Assembly: GCA_029785615.1 (NCBI GenBank)
Contig: JAFLZH010000005.1
Span: 1-64,000 of the forward strand
From: Nitrososphaerota archaeon
GTDB lineage: Archaea; Thermoproteota; Nitrososphaeria; Nitrososphaerales; Gagatemarchaeaceae
DNA length: 64,000 bases
Direction of reading: 5' to 3'
The notes under the pieces were generated by a model. That model did not search any database, was not told the DNA's origin, and saw only the letters and a program-made list of their open reading frames with translations. Shown piece after piece: positions 1 through 7,721 of this stretch. Every line of letters begins with the position of its first letter. The stretch's first letter is position 1. The translations under genes and the position numbers were made by a program.

Positions 1-77
1 TCAGTTCCGGAGACCATTGTGGGGCCGACTGCTATGGCCCGTCCCTTCTTCTCCTCTTTGATAATCACCATCTTCCC
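1..77. repeat. Left arm of a perfect 77-bp inverted repeat
   Basis: Bases 1-77 are the exact reverse complement of 1746-1822, inside the PUA-domain gene. The match breaks at base 78 and ends inside the Gly-run codons of rpiA, where both sequences carry a similar GGAGGC-GGG stretch. The copy interrupts rpiA. It may be a real foldback rearrangement or a chimeric join at a contig end. Confidence 0.95.
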
Positions 78-375
78 CGCCTCCGCCCTTGACCAGGTTA
101 AGCCCGGCGTCAACCTGATCGGCACCGTCGATTACAAGGTCGACCGAGCCCTTGAACGGTACGAGCTCGACGCCACACCTCGCTGCCACAATCTCAATCT
201 GGGTCGAGGTCGGCACCCCCTTGATCACCTTCGATCTGGCCATTGCGAGGGGAGAAAGCTCCTCGAGGAGCGTCGCCACGGTCGAGCCGCTGCCAAGGCC
301 GAGGGTCATGCCCGAGGAGATGTCCTTGGCAAGCTCCTTGGCCACTCCCTTCAGGGCGTCCCTTGACCTGTCCAT
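1..375 (-). CDS. rpiA: Ribose-5-phosphate isomerase A, truncated
   Basis: RpiA interconverts ribose-5-phosphate and ribulose-5-phosphate in the cytoplasm. The first 99 or so residues match the family: a GLGSGSTV phosphate-loop motif near residue 27, VPTSTQ, and the DGADQVD and KGGGG motifs. RpiA is normally about 225-235 aa, but here the protein stops at 124 aa. Everything after KGGGG is an unrelated tail encoded by the inverted copy of the PUA gene, so the catalytic C-terminal half is missing. The start overlaps the stop of the upstream coiled-coil gene (TGATG), so the two are probably co-transcribed. The N-terminal identification is firm. Whether the truncation is biological or an assembly artefact cannot be told from this window. 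Confidence 0.85.
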   Translation of the reverse strand: MDRSRDALKGVAKELAKDISSGMTLGLGSGSTVATLLEELSPLAMARSKVIKGVPTSTQIEIVAARCGVELVPFKGSVDLVIDGADQVDAGLNLVKGGGGEDGDYQRGEEGTGHSSRPHNGLRN

Positions 376-1037
376 CAGCCTTCCTGCTGCTTCTTCTCGA
401 TGTCTATCTGTTCTAGCTTGGTGAGAGCATCCATCACTTCGTCCCTGATTACCTTGACCCGCTTCTCGGACTCGCTCATCTCAGGCTTCGCCCTCCTCTC
501 CACGGCGCGCTCTAGGTCGGTCGCCTTTTCGACCTTGGGGGTGACCTCCTTCCTTGCCGGCTGAGGAGCCGCAGGGCCCAGCCTCTGCTTCGCCACGTCC
601 AGCCTAGATTCGATGTTCCGTATCTTGCTCTCGAAGAGCGTCACCAGCTCTCCACGAAGTCCTTCGAGCTCTCCTACCTCGACGACGAGCTCAACGTCCT
701 TCAACTTGGCCTGGAGCTCTTTGATCTGGTCGCTGTACCGCTTGGATATCATCTCCCTCTCCTCGCGGGTTATCCTCCCTTCGCTCTCCGCTTCGTAGAG
801 CTTCATCATAGCTGACGAGAGAAGGTCTCTCTCGACCATGATCGTTCTCATATCTCTCCGAGAGCGCTCTAGGTCAGCGGTGGTCACGGTAGACTCGACG
901 GTCCTCCCTTGAGCATCCGCCCGTTTTACAGCCACCCTCGTTTGCTTCGGCCTAGTATAGAATACTACGTAGGATGCAAGTCCGCCGAGGCCGAGCCCGA
1001 CAACACCAGCGACCACCACTGTCAGAACATCGACCAT
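375..1037 (-). CDS. Membrane-anchored coiled-coil protein (CdvA-like?)
   Basis: From the proposed start this is about 220 aa. It has one N-terminal hydrophobic segment (VLTVVVAGVVGLGLGGLAS, residues about 3-23), a short basic stretch, then charged heptad-rich coiled coil from about 60 to 150, a Pro/Lys linker and a final helix. No catalytic motif is visible. The ORF track begins at 1055, but a TATA-like box on this strand (TTTTATA, 1074-1080) predicts transcription start near 1050, which favours the internal ATG at 1037. A link to the CdvA-type coiled-coil family of archaeal division proteins is a guess from architecture only. It overlaps rpiA by one base and follows LSm on the same strand. 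Confidence 0.6.
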   Translation of the reverse strand: MVDVLTVVVAGVVGLGLGGLASYVVFYTRPKQTRVAVKRADAQGRTVESTVTTADLERSRRDMRTIMVERDLLSSAMMKLYEAESEGRITREEREMISKRYSDQIKELQAKLKDVELVVEVGELEGLRGELVTLFESKIRNIESRLDVAKQRLGPAAPQPARKEVTPKVEKATDLERAVERRAKPEMSESEKRVKVIRDEVMDALTKLEQIDIEKKQQEG

Positions 1038-1073
1038 GCGCGCCTTTCCTTGCACGCGCTTGGGCGCCTTTGG

Positions 1074-1080
1074 TATAAAA
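1074..1080 (-). promoter_or_regulatory. TATA-like box for the coiled-coil gene
   Basis: TTTTATA on the minus strand lies about 40 nt before the ATG at 1037 and only about 22 nt before the ORF-track start at 1055. The spacing supports the later start. Confidence 0.5.
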
Positions 1081-1134
1081 GCAGATTCACTTGGGAGATG
1101 CTCATCCCGGAGAGCCCTGGAGGGGCGTGGTCCT

Positions 1135-1365
1135 TCAGGTCGGCGGAGGCGAAATCATGATTATGTTGTCCCCGCGCACAATCAGCGTCCCGAGGGAGTT
1201 CGGCTGGCCATCGTCGGACACCTCTTCAGCCTTCTCAAGAGCCAGGTTCATGTGCTGGTCGAACCCTTGCAGGCTGCCCCTGATGACCTTTCCTCCCTTC
1301 AACTTAATCAGGACGACCTTCCCGATGCTTTCGTCAAGGACCTTAACTGCCATGTCTACGGACAA
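1135..1365 (-). CDS. Sm-like archaeal protein (LSm)
   Basis: This 76-aa protein has the Sm fold. The Sm1 motif covers about residues 10-40 (GKVVLIKLKGGKVIRGSLQGFDQHMNL) and the Sm2 motif is LIVRGDNIIMI near the C terminus. Archaeal LSm proteins form hexameric or heptameric rings that bind U-rich RNA. The length is typical. A TATA-like element at 1396-1406 lies about 35 nt upstream and also faces the divergent PUA gene. An alternative start four codons in (MAVKV) is possible. Confidence 0.92.
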   Translation of the reverse strand: MSVDMAVKVLDESIGKVVLIKLKGGKVIRGSLQGFDQHMNLALEKAEEVSDDGQPNSLGTLIVRGDNIIMISPPPT

Positions 1366-1395
1366 ACTGTTCCCTTGAACCTGCCGTCTGGATTC

Positions 1396-1406
1396 ATTTA
1401 TTTAAG
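1396..1406. promoter_or_regulatory. Shared AT-rich promoter core between LSm and PUA genes
   Basis: ATTTATTTAAG is the only AT-rich stretch in the 62-bp divergent gap. Read on the plus strand it sits about 26 nt before the TTG at 1428. Read on the minus strand it is about 35 nt before the LSm ATG. It probably holds two overlapping TATA boxes. Confidence 0.55.
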
Positions 1407-1427
1407 CAGTCATGCGCGCTTCCCCAG

Positions 1428-1907
1428 TTGAAGAAGTGGGTTCTGTCGCATCGGGATTCTGTATCGATGGTTGCGAAGTTGGAGAGATCCCTGGGCCTCT
1501 CGCTCACTCTGCCGAAGTCAGCCCAGGCGGAGTGCGCGGAGCCAGAAGAAGGCGTCGTCTTCGTTAGGCTCGAGGAGTACGAGTTCGTCCAGACAGGGGA
1601 CTCCTTCTTCCCATTTCTGGGCTCACAACCCACCCTTGCCCTCTTTCCCTCCGTCGTGGTCGACGAGGGCGCCATCAGATTCCTCATCAACGGGGCCGAT
1701 GTGATGCGACCCGGCATAAGGAAGATGGATGACTGGGGGGAGGCAGGGAAGATGGTGATTATCAAAGAGGAGAAGAAGGGACGGGCCATAGCAGTCGGCC
1801 CCACAATGGTCTCCGGAACTGAAGCTGGGCCGATGTCCCGGGGCAGTTGCGTGAAGAACCTGCACCATGTGGGGGACCACTACTGGAACGCCCACAAGTC
1901 CCTCTGA
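1428..1907 (+). CDS. PUA-domain RNA-binding protein (MCT-1/Tma20-like)
   Basis: This 159-aa protein has a pre-PUA region (residues 1-75) followed by a PUA domain (about 78-150), including SVVVDEGAIRFLINGADVMRPGI and GRAIAVGPTMVSG. This is the archaeal family related to eukaryotic MCT-1/Tma20 and eIF2D. PUA domains bind structured RNA, and a translation or rRNA/tRNA role is likely but not shown here. The start is TTG, 26 nt after the shared TATA-like box, which implies a leaderless message. Bases 1746-1822 are duplicated in inverted orientation at the left edge of the window. Confidence 0.85.
   Translation: MKKWVLSHRDSVSMVAKLERSLGLSLTLPKSAQAECAEPEEGVVFVRLEEYEFVQTGDSFFPFLGSQPTLALFPSVVVDEGAIRFLINGADVMRPGIRKMDDWGEAGKMVIIKEEKKGRAIAVGPTMVSGTEAGPMSRGSCVKNLHHVGDHYWNAHKSL
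1746..1822. repeat. Right arm of the 77-bp inverted repeat
   Basis: This is the native-looking copy, lying in frame within the PUA-domain gene (residues about 107-132). Its reverse complement forms the first 77 bases of the window. Confidence 0.95.
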
Positions 1908-2039
1908 CAGGTTTACTTTCACTCCTCCCTCTCCTTTTAAGCTAAGAACGAAATCTCTTCCCTGAGAACTAATCTCTACAACAGAGTCTAACTAATTCAC
2001 GACTGTGATAGAATTGCTTGCACCGCCCTACCCTTAATA

Positions 2040-2366
2040 ATGACCATGGGTCACGGAGAAACACTTCAAATGTCCGGCGTGATGCAGGCGAGGAATCTCG
2101 AAGGGAAGAGCAAAGAGATTCTTCTGAAGGCCTTGGCGCTCAAGAGCATCGAGGACCTGCCGAAGATTCAGGAGGACGTCTCCAACAAGACCATAGTGAT
2201 ACTCAAGGTGACTCCCCTGGCTCAGAAGAGTTTAGAGGAGCTGAAGTCTTCTGTCGAGCAGCTGTACGAGTTCGCCACTTCGGTCGGCGGCGATATCGCA
2301 AGGCTCGGGGACGAGCGAGTCGTCATCACCCCTCCTGGTGTACGAATCTGGCGCGGTCTCCAATAG
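2040..2366 (+). CDS. sepF: Cell division protein SepF (archaeal)
   Basis: This 108-aa protein has the SepF/DUF552 core: the IVILKVTPL strand, a helix, then FATSVGGDIARLGDERVVITPPGVRIW. Archaeal SepF tethers FtsZ to the membrane, usually through an N-terminal amphipathic helix. Here only about 25 residues precede the core, and they are not strongly amphipathic by eye. Two Met codons (1 and 3) are possible starts. No ftsZ is in the window. The gene stands alone on the plus strand after the PUA gene, separated by 130 bp. Confidence 0.88.
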   Translation: MTMGHGETLQMSGVMQARNLEGKSKEILLKALALKSIEDLPKIQEDVSNKTIVILKVTPLAQKSLEELKSSVEQLYEFATSVGGDIARLGDERVVITPPGVRIWRGLQ

Positions 2367-2395
2367 CGACCTGGTGCTCTAACCTGGTACTGGTC

Positions 2396-2644
2396 TCATG
2401 GAGGCCAAGAGCGGGCCCCCGGGGTTAATACGGTCCGCAGTCGGCTGCCAGCACGACCAGAAGGAAAACCTGATCCCGAAGCCGCGACGCAGTCGATGAG
2501 CCGGTCTACGGCTCTCTTGCGATTCCTCCTGGAAGGCGCCAGAAACCTGTTTCCGTCCTTTAGGACCAGCCCAATCGAAGATGCGTCGGTTTCTCTGGTG
2601 TAGTCCGACCCCAGCGTCCGAAGGTAGCTGGAGAGCTGGCCCAA
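2396..2644 (-). CDS. Doubtful small ORF, no recognised family
   Basis: This 82-aa ORF fills most of the 323-bp gap between sepF and the aCPSF1 gene. The middle (SSIGLVLKDGNRFLAPSRRNRKRAVDRLID) looks protein-like, but the C terminus reads like translated GC-rich spacer. No promoter spacing supports a start. It could be the remnant of a gene or chance coding in GC-rich DNA. Nothing else was recognised in this gap. Confidence 0.25.
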   Translation of the reverse strand: MGQLSSYLRTLGSDYTRETDASSIGLVLKDGNRFLAPSRRNRKRAVDRLIDCVAASGSGFPSGRAGSRLRTVLTPGARSWPP

Positions 2645-2689
2645 AGTGAGCCCATACTGCTGCCAGCCTATTGGGTGACAGGAGTGGCT

Positions 2690-4603
2690 CTAGTAGACCC
2701 TGATTGCTTCCTGAACTGCGGGGTGGATCGCAGGTATACGGTATATCCTCTGTATGGCGTAAGCGAGGTTCTCGGTCTTCCTCTTCTCGCCGTGGTTCAC
2801 GAGCACCAACTGCAGCTTAGGCCTCACCTTCCCCACGAAGCGGACTATCTGGTTGTAGTCGCTGTGGCCGCTGAAGCCGTCCACCTTCTGGACCGAAGCC
2901 CTGACGTCTACGATCTTTATCTTCCCGTCCTGCCCCATTAGGCTCGCCTGGCTGCCGCCGTCGAGGACGCGCCTGCCCATGCTACCCTGCACCTGGTACG
3001 AGACGAAGATTATCTTGTTCTTCTCTGACGGGGCGAGGTGCTCGAAATAGTCAAGGACCGGCCCTCCCTCTAGCATCCCCGACGTCGCCATGATGATGGC
3101 AGGGCCTTCCCTGTACGCCTCCTCCCTGTCGCTGGGGTGCTCGACTTCAGTGAAGTACTCTGACTTGAACGGGTTCACCCCCTCCTCGAGTATCTTGGTT
3201 CTCAGCTCCCTGGAGAGATAATCGGCATAGGAGACGTGGATTGCCGTGGCTTCCGAGATCATCCCTTCGATGAAAACAGGCGCCTCCACGAGCGTCTTGC
3301 TCTTCATGTACTGGTCGAGGACCAAGAGTATCTCCTGGGCACGTCCGACTGCTGGGATGGGAATCAACACCTTCCCTCCGTTTTTGAGCGTGCCGTTGAT
3401 GGCGTTGACGAAGTTCATTTCCACCTCTTCGCGGACCGGCATGATGTCCTCCTTCGCTCCGTAGGTGCTTTCGGTGATCAGCGTCTCTACCCTCGGGTAG
3501 TTCCAGGTCGCCGAGTCGAAGAGCTGGGTCCTCCCGTACTTGTAGTCCCCAGTGTAGACTATGTTGTGTGCGCCTTCCCCGATGTGGAGATGGACCGTCG
3601 CCGACCCCAGTATGTGTCCGGCGTTGTTGAACACGAGCTTGATGTCCGGCGATATGTCTGTCACCATGCCGTATGGGAGCGTGATGGCATGCTGAATCTC
3701 GTCTCTGATGTCCTTCTGGTCGTAAATCAGCCTCCCTCCTTCGATCTGGGCGATCTTCACGAAGTCGTTCTGCAGCATGGTCATAAGAGGAAGGGTCGGC
3801 TCGGTGCAGTACACCGGTCCGTCGTAGCCGTACTTGTACATGGCGGGAACGAAGCCCTGGTGATCCAAGTGTGCATGACTGACCACTATTGCGTCTATCT
3901 CGCCCGGCGAAATGTCGGCCCAGTCGAGGCGCGGGTAGGCGTCCCAGGGGTTCCTCGAGCCGGGATGGATTCCGCAGTCCAGCAGTACCTTGCTCTCCGC
4001 CGTCTCAATCAGCACGCACGACCTGCCTACCTGTTGAAAGGCGCCGAGAGTCTTGATGGTGACGTGCTCCTCCGTGGCGATTCTCGGCCTGAATATGGCT
4101 TCGCCCAGCTCCCTGTAAAATTTCTCTCTTATCTCGGTCCCCGCTTTCAGGGCGAAGTATACGTTCTGGATGGCGGTGGATTTGATATGCGGTGCCTTCC
4201 GAACCTTGATTTTCCACCCCGTCTGTTCCATGGCGCTGCCAAGGTCGAAACCTGCCTCCTGTGAGAGCAGCCTGGGATTCTCCGCTTCGAGGGTTATCTC
4301 GCCCAGCGCGTCGTCGAAAAAGTAGTTGGACGCTCCCGCCTCGGGAGGGACTGCTCTCTCGAGGACCTGTCTGGCGTCGCTCTCCTGCTTCCTTATCGAC
4401 TTCTCCGTCCTAGTGACGACCCTCCTCTTCAGGGAGTTGACTATCTCTGATATGACATAGCTGTTCTTGTGCAGGTAGGCGGGGTTCTTGGTGTAGAGGG
4501 CTATTCTAGGGCCCTCGTACTCTATCCTTGTAATCTGAGCCTCCGCTGGGATGTTGTTCAGAATAGCGCTCATCAGGCTTACGCCGTTGGCTTTCTGTTC
4601 CAA
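2690..4603 (-). CDS. aCPSF1/FttA, KH-type beta-CASP ribonuclease
   Basis: This 637-aa protein is the archaeal homologue of CPSF73. In characterised archaea it cleaves nascent RNA and terminates transcription. The order is two N-terminal KH modules (about 1-145), a metallo-beta-lactamase core from about 180 with the zinc motif VSHAHLDHQG and the GHILGSA and YTGDYKYG segments, a beta-CASP insert (about 390-560, with ATSGMLEGGP), and C-terminal FSGHSD and LVNHGEKRK motifs. All catalytic elements appear intact and the length is typical. The start is 2 nt after the psmB stop, so it is the second gene of a psmB transcript, linking proteasome and termination nuclease expression. Confidence 0.95.
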   Translation of the reverse strand: MEQKANGVSLMSAILNNIPAEAQITRIEYEGPRIALYTKNPAYLHKNSYVISEIVNSLKRRVVTRTEKSIRKQESDARQVLERAVPPEAGASNYFFDDALGEITLEAENPRLLSQEAGFDLGSAMEQTGWKIKVRKAPHIKSTAIQNVYFALKAGTEIREKFYRELGEAIFRPRIATEEHVTIKTLGAFQQVGRSCVLIETAESKVLLDCGIHPGSRNPWDAYPRLDWADISPGEIDAIVVSHAHLDHQGFVPAMYKYGYDGPVYCTEPTLPLMTMLQNDFVKIAQIEGGRLIYDQKDIRDEIQHAITLPYGMVTDISPDIKLVFNNAGHILGSATVHLHIGEGAHNIVYTGDYKYGRTQLFDSATWNYPRVETLITESTYGAKEDIMPVREEVEMNFVNAINGTLKNGGKVLIPIPAVGRAQEILLVLDQYMKSKTLVEAPVFIEGMISEATAIHVSYADYLSRELRTKILEEGVNPFKSEYFTEVEHPSDREEAYREGPAIIMATSGMLEGGPVLDYFEHLAPSEKNKIIFVSYQVQGSMGRRVLDGGSQASLMGQDGKIKIVDVRASVQKVDGFSGHSDYNQIVRFVGKVRPKLQLVLVNHGEKRKTENLAYAIQRIYRIPAIHPAVQEAIRVY

Positions 4604-4605
4604 GA

Positions 4606-5277
4606 CTAACTTTTAGTTGTAAACTGGGCCAGGAGCTTGTCCTTCTCCGCTTCCGTCAGTTCGCGGAACCCTTCCTTATCGATGATGCCCACATCGAAGT
4701 GATCCCCTGTCGCTACGTTCCTTCTGGTGGCCGCGATTATCGCCTTCGCAGCCAACGGATAGGCCTTGGCCACTGCTGTCCCTGCCTTGAACTCCGCCTC
4801 CAGCACCCCGTAGGCTACTGGCGACCCGCTCCCCGTGGCTATCATATTCTCCTGGTTGAGCGAACCGAAAATGTCGACGTTGAAAAGGGAACCACCGGTT
4901 GAGTCTACCCCTCCCACCAGGACGTCCGCTATCAGAGGATACAGCCTCGACGAGAAGAGCATGTTTGACACCACCTGGGCCGCGGCCTTAACGGGCATCG
5001 GCCTTCCCTTCTCTATCCTGTATGTGCTCGAATAGTACTTCGCGGTGTCGGTGACGTTCTGGGCGTCCGCTACACCGCCGGATATGGTCATAGCGATGTT
5101 GTCGTCGATCCTGATCAGCTTCTTGCCTCTCTTATGGGCGATGAACCCGCCTGCTGTGACCCGCGTGTCGGTCGCCAGAACTACCCCGTCGGAACAGACC
5201 AGCCCAACGGTAGTGGTGCCATGATACGTGGCAGACCCTAGCGTCTTCCCTCCAACCTGGCTATATTCTCTCGACAT
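4606..5277 (-). CDS. psmB: Proteasome beta subunit, catalytic
   Basis: This is an N-terminal nucleophile hydrolase of the 20S core particle. From the proposed ATG it has 223 aa, with a 20-residue propeptide ending YHG and mature Thr1 in TTTVGL. The expected catalytic neighbours are present: TDTR (Asp17), Lys33 in HKRGKK and SGS near residue 129 of the mature chain. The ORF track extends to 5343, but the TATA-like box (5326-5335) lies inside that extension. That places transcription start near 5305 and favours ATG 5277, with a GAGGGG element upstream. It is followed after 2 nt by aCPSF1. An insertion sequence ends 24 bp upstream of the TATA box. Confidence 0.93.
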   Translation of the reverse strand: MSREYSQVGGKTLGSATYHGTTTVGLVCSDGVVLATDTRVTAGGFIAHKRGKKLIRIDDNIAMTISGGVADAQNVTDTAKYYSSTYRIEKGRPMPVKAAAQVVSNMLFSSRLYPLIADVLVGGVDSTGGSLFNVDIFGSLNQENMIATGSGSPVAYGVLEAEFKAGTAVAKAYPLAAKAIIAATRRNVATGDHFDVGIIDKEGFRELTEAEKDKLLAQFTTKS

Positions 5278-5325
5278 TTTGTCCACAAACCCCTCAGAAC
5301 GGACAAGGGCCGCGCCTCCTTGTTG

Positions 5326-5335
5326 CTTATTTAAT
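5326..5335 (-). promoter_or_regulatory. TATA-like box for psmB-aCPSF1
   Basis: ATTAAATAAG on the minus strand lies within the extended ORF and about 50 nt before ATG 5277. It decides against the start used in the ORF track. The IS boundary is only 23 bp further upstream. Confidence 0.55.
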
Positions 5336-5352
5336 CTTTCCAAGCTCGGGTC

Positions 5353-5358
5353 CTCTTA
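5353..5358. repeat. Target-site duplication, left copy
   Basis: CTCTTA directly abuts the left inverted repeat and is repeated exactly at 6548-6553, the other end of the element. Confidence 0.8.
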
Positions 5359-5378
5359 CAGTAGATGCGAATAAGCGT
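5359..5378 (+). repeat. IS terminal inverted repeat, left
   Basis: These 20 bp match the right end (6528-6547) in inverted orientation at 19 positions. Confidence 0.9.
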
Positions 5379-5446
5379 GGATTGATTTCCTGCTCTACGA
5401 TCTTGGCTCTCTGAGGGTAGAGGAGGAGCCCACCCCGGAGCTTCTC

Positions 5447-6528
5447 ATGACCAATGAGCTAGCCCATGGCTTCGACCCCATCCTGATGAGGTATCTGCCT
5501 GAGCTGTTGTGCTTCGAGGTGAAGCCCAACTCCGTCTACCCGAAGCTGGATTACATATCGCTGCTTGTCAAGGCTTCGATACTCGATGGTTGCGCCGAGG
5601 GAACGAGCAACGTATCGCGGAAGCTCCTCGGCTGCAGGAAGGGGAGCAGGAGGTTCCCCACAGGCGAGACTGCCCTGTCATACTTCAAGGGCCTCGACAG
5701 GTACGAGCTCCTTGGCTCCATGTCTGTCGTGCTGGAGGAGCAGGTCGGAGAGCTGAAAAGGGGGGCCTCCTGAACCGGCCCGTCCCCATAGCGTTCGATT
5801 GGCACGACCAGCTCTTCTACGGCGAGAAGGGTTCTGAGATGGTCCACGGCGTGAGGTCGAAGAACAGCTCCTCCTACGCCTACCAGTACCTAACGGCAAG
5901 CATCCTCCTCGACGGGAGGAGACTGACAGTGGTCCTCACGCCGATCAAGAGCAGGGCGCACATGCTCACCTTCATCGACGATGCTCTGAACAGGATCAGA
6001 AACATGGGGATAAGGGTCAGGCATCTCCTCTTCGACGCAGGCTTCACCTCGGTCGCCCTCCCCGTCCATCTTCAGGAGCGTGGGTACGCCTACGCTATCC
6101 GTTTCTCGTCGAATACCATAACGAAACGAATCGGCCTCAGGGACGGGGAGGAGGCGCCCTACCCCTGTGAGAAGCCTTTCAGGATCCTCAGGGCGGACGA
6201 CCTCGACGTGGGGAAGGGCTACCTCTTCGCCACCAACATGGACTGCACGCCGAAGAGGGCGCTCAGGCGGTACAAGATGAGGTGGGGCATCGAGACGTCC
6301 TACAGAGAGCATAACGTCTTCCTCCCCAGGACGACGTCGAAGGACTACACCGTAAGGTTCCTCTACTACGCGGTGGCGGTGTGCATCTACAATTCGTGGT
6401 GCGTCTTCAACGCGCAGTGTCATGGGAACGGCATGGTGACAGCACTCGAGGCGAAGGTCTCTGTCTTGCTCTTGGCGCTGGTGCCATCAAGACTAGAGCA
6501 AGACGAAAAGACTGACGACCATGGATGA
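5447..6528 (+). CDS. ISH3-like DDE transposase, two frames joined by a -1 shift
   Basis: The N-terminal part (5447-5773, 108 aa) ends at TGA just after an A4G6 run (5756-5765). The catalytic part continues in the -1 frame to 6528. Joined at the run, the product would be about 360 aa, the usual size for this group. All acidic residues lie in the second frame: PIAFDW (first Asp), HLLFDAGF (second Asp) and RWGIETSYRE (Glu). The A4G6 run could allow programmed -1 frameshifting. A one-base loss or a homopolymer sequencing error would look the same. The track ORF beginning at 5509 is a frame shadow in its first 250 bases. Confidence 0.85.
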
Positions 6529-6547
6529 CGCTTATTCGCATCTAATG
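6528..6547 (-). repeat. IS terminal inverted repeat, right
   Basis: This is the inverted partner of 5359-5378. The transposase stop codon TGA ends at its first base. Confidence 0.9.
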
Positions 6548-6553
6548 CTCTTA
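6548..6553. repeat. Target-site duplication, right copy
   Basis: CTCTTA follows the right end directly and matches 5353-5358. Confidence 0.8.
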
Positions 6554-6654
6554 ATTCCCCTGCATCCGGGGAGCGGGGTCGGGCGTCGGCGGCCGCCTGG
6601 CCGGGATGCCTCTGATGCCTCGCCTCGGACGGAAACCCGACTCACCGAAGTGGC

Positions 6655-6660
6655 CTTAAA
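6655..6660 (+). promoter_or_regulatory. TATA-like box for egsA
   Basis: CTTAAA is centred 26 nt before the ATG, the spacing expected for a leaderless start. It lies about 100 bp from the right end of the IS. Confidence 0.5.
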
Positions 6661-6683
6661 TCAGGAGACCTGGCGCCCCCAAC

Positions 6684-7721
6684 ATGAGCCCCGGCTACCA
6701 CCTGATGGAGCTCCCTACCAAGGTCCTGATAGGAGATGGGGTCATCGAGAAGCTGGGGGAGTTCGTGACCGACAAGGGCCCCCGGAAGACAGTGATATCG
6801 TCAGGCTCACAGGTCACATCAAAGGTGAGGGCCACCGTGGAATGCGCCCTAGGTCGGAAACCTGTCTGGGTCGAAGTGACAGCGGCCGACACGCAGAACG
6901 TCGACAAGGTGACGCGCGCGGCCCGGGGGGCCGGTAGGATAGTAGGCGTGGGAGGCGGCAAAAGCGTGGACGTTGGAAAGCTGGCTGCATTCCAGCTCGG
7001 GATCCCTTTCTACTCGGTCCCCACCAGTGCGTCCCACGACGGCATATCAAGCCCGTTCGCTTCGCTCAGGGGGCTTGACCGGCCTTACTCTGTGAAGGCC
7101 AAACCTCCTGTGGGAATCCTCGCTGACATAGAGGTAATCAGCTCCGCACCGAAGCGGCTCCTCGCCTCGGGGTGCGGGGACCTGGTGTCTAAACTGACAG
7201 CTGTCAAGGACTGGCAGCTGGCGCACGAGGTGACCGGGGAGTACTATGGAGGATACTCAGCGAGCCTGGCCCTGATGAGCGCGGACGTGGTCCTTGACGG
7301 GTCCAAGACCATGGGGAGGTTCGGGAAGGGCAGCGTCCGCGACCTTGTGGAAGCCCTCATCAGCACCGGTGTGGCCGCGGGCATAGCCGGCAGCTCCAGA
7401 CCGTGCTCAGGTTCCGAACACCTGTTCAGCCACTACCTTGATGTCTTGGAGCCGGGGGTCGGGCTTCATGGAGAGAAGTGCGGGATTGGGACGATAATGA
7501 TGGCACGGCTACACGGGCTCAACTGGAAGCGGGTGAGGAACGCACTCACGAACGTAGGGGCCCCAGTGAGGGCCTCGACCATCGGCATCGGTGATTCGCA
7601 GGTGGTCCAATCCTTGGTCAAGGCGAGTACAATCCGGCCGGACAGGTACACAATACTCTCGGAGAGGAAGCTCGATTATAGGAGCGCCTCAGCGCTGGCC
7701 AAGGCTACCGGCGTTATCTAG
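6684..7721 (+). CDS. egsA: sn-Glycerol-1-phosphate dehydrogenase
   Basis: This enzyme reduces dihydroxyacetone phosphate to sn-glycerol-1-phosphate, the stereochemistry-setting step of archaeal ether lipid synthesis. The 345-aa protein shows an NAD(P)-binding VGVGGGKSVDVGK motif (about residues 90-102), PTSASHDGISSPFAS, and the metal-binding series GCGDLVSK, HLFSHYLD and GLHGEKCGIG. The length is standard. A CTTAAA box at 6655-6660 lies 26 nt before the ATG, indicating a leaderless transcript. The stop overlaps the convergent FKBP stop by 4 nt. The IS lies between this gene and psmB. Confidence 0.95.
   Translation: MSPGYHLMELPTKVLIGDGVIEKLGEFVTDKGPRKTVISSGSQVTSKVRATVECALGRKPVWVEVTAADTQNVDKVTRAARGAGRIVGVGGGKSVDVGKLAAFQLGIPFYSVPTSASHDGISSPFASLRGLDRPYSVKAKPPVGILADIEVISSAPKRLLASGCGDLVSKLTAVKDWQLAHEVTGEYYGGYSASLALMSADVVLDGSKTMGRFGKGSVRDLVEALISTGVAAGIAGSSRPCSGSEHLFSHYLDVLEPGVGLHGEKCGIGTIMMARLHGLNWKRVRNALTNVGAPVRASTIGIGDSQVVQSLVKASTIRPDRYTILSERKLDYRSASALAKATGVI

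Larger units (their letters stand above)
5359..6547 (+). mobile_element. ISH3-like insertion sequence, 1,189 bp
   Basis: The ends are 20-bp terminal inverted repeats, CAgTAGATGCGAATAAGCGT at the left and the complement of CAtTAGATGCGAATAAGCGT at the right, differing at one base. Both ends abut CTCTTA, a 6-bp target duplication. One DDE transposase fills the interior in two overlapping frames. The WGIETSYRE, FLPRTTS and VRF motif series resembles the ISH3 branch of the IS4-type group. It inserted into the divergent spacer between psmB and the G1P dehydrogenase gene. Intact ends and an exact duplication suggest a recent insertion. Confidence 0.9.

Noticed and set aside
3236-4264. 342-aa plus-strand ORF
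   Set aside because: It lies entirely opposite the well-supported aCPSF1 gene and has no family-like sequence. It is a shadow of GC-rich coding.
5509-5760. Frame-1 start of the 339-aa IS ORF
   Set aside because: The first 84 or so codons overlap the real N-terminal frame and read as Arg/Gly/Glu-rich shadow. Only the part after the A4G6 run is transposase.
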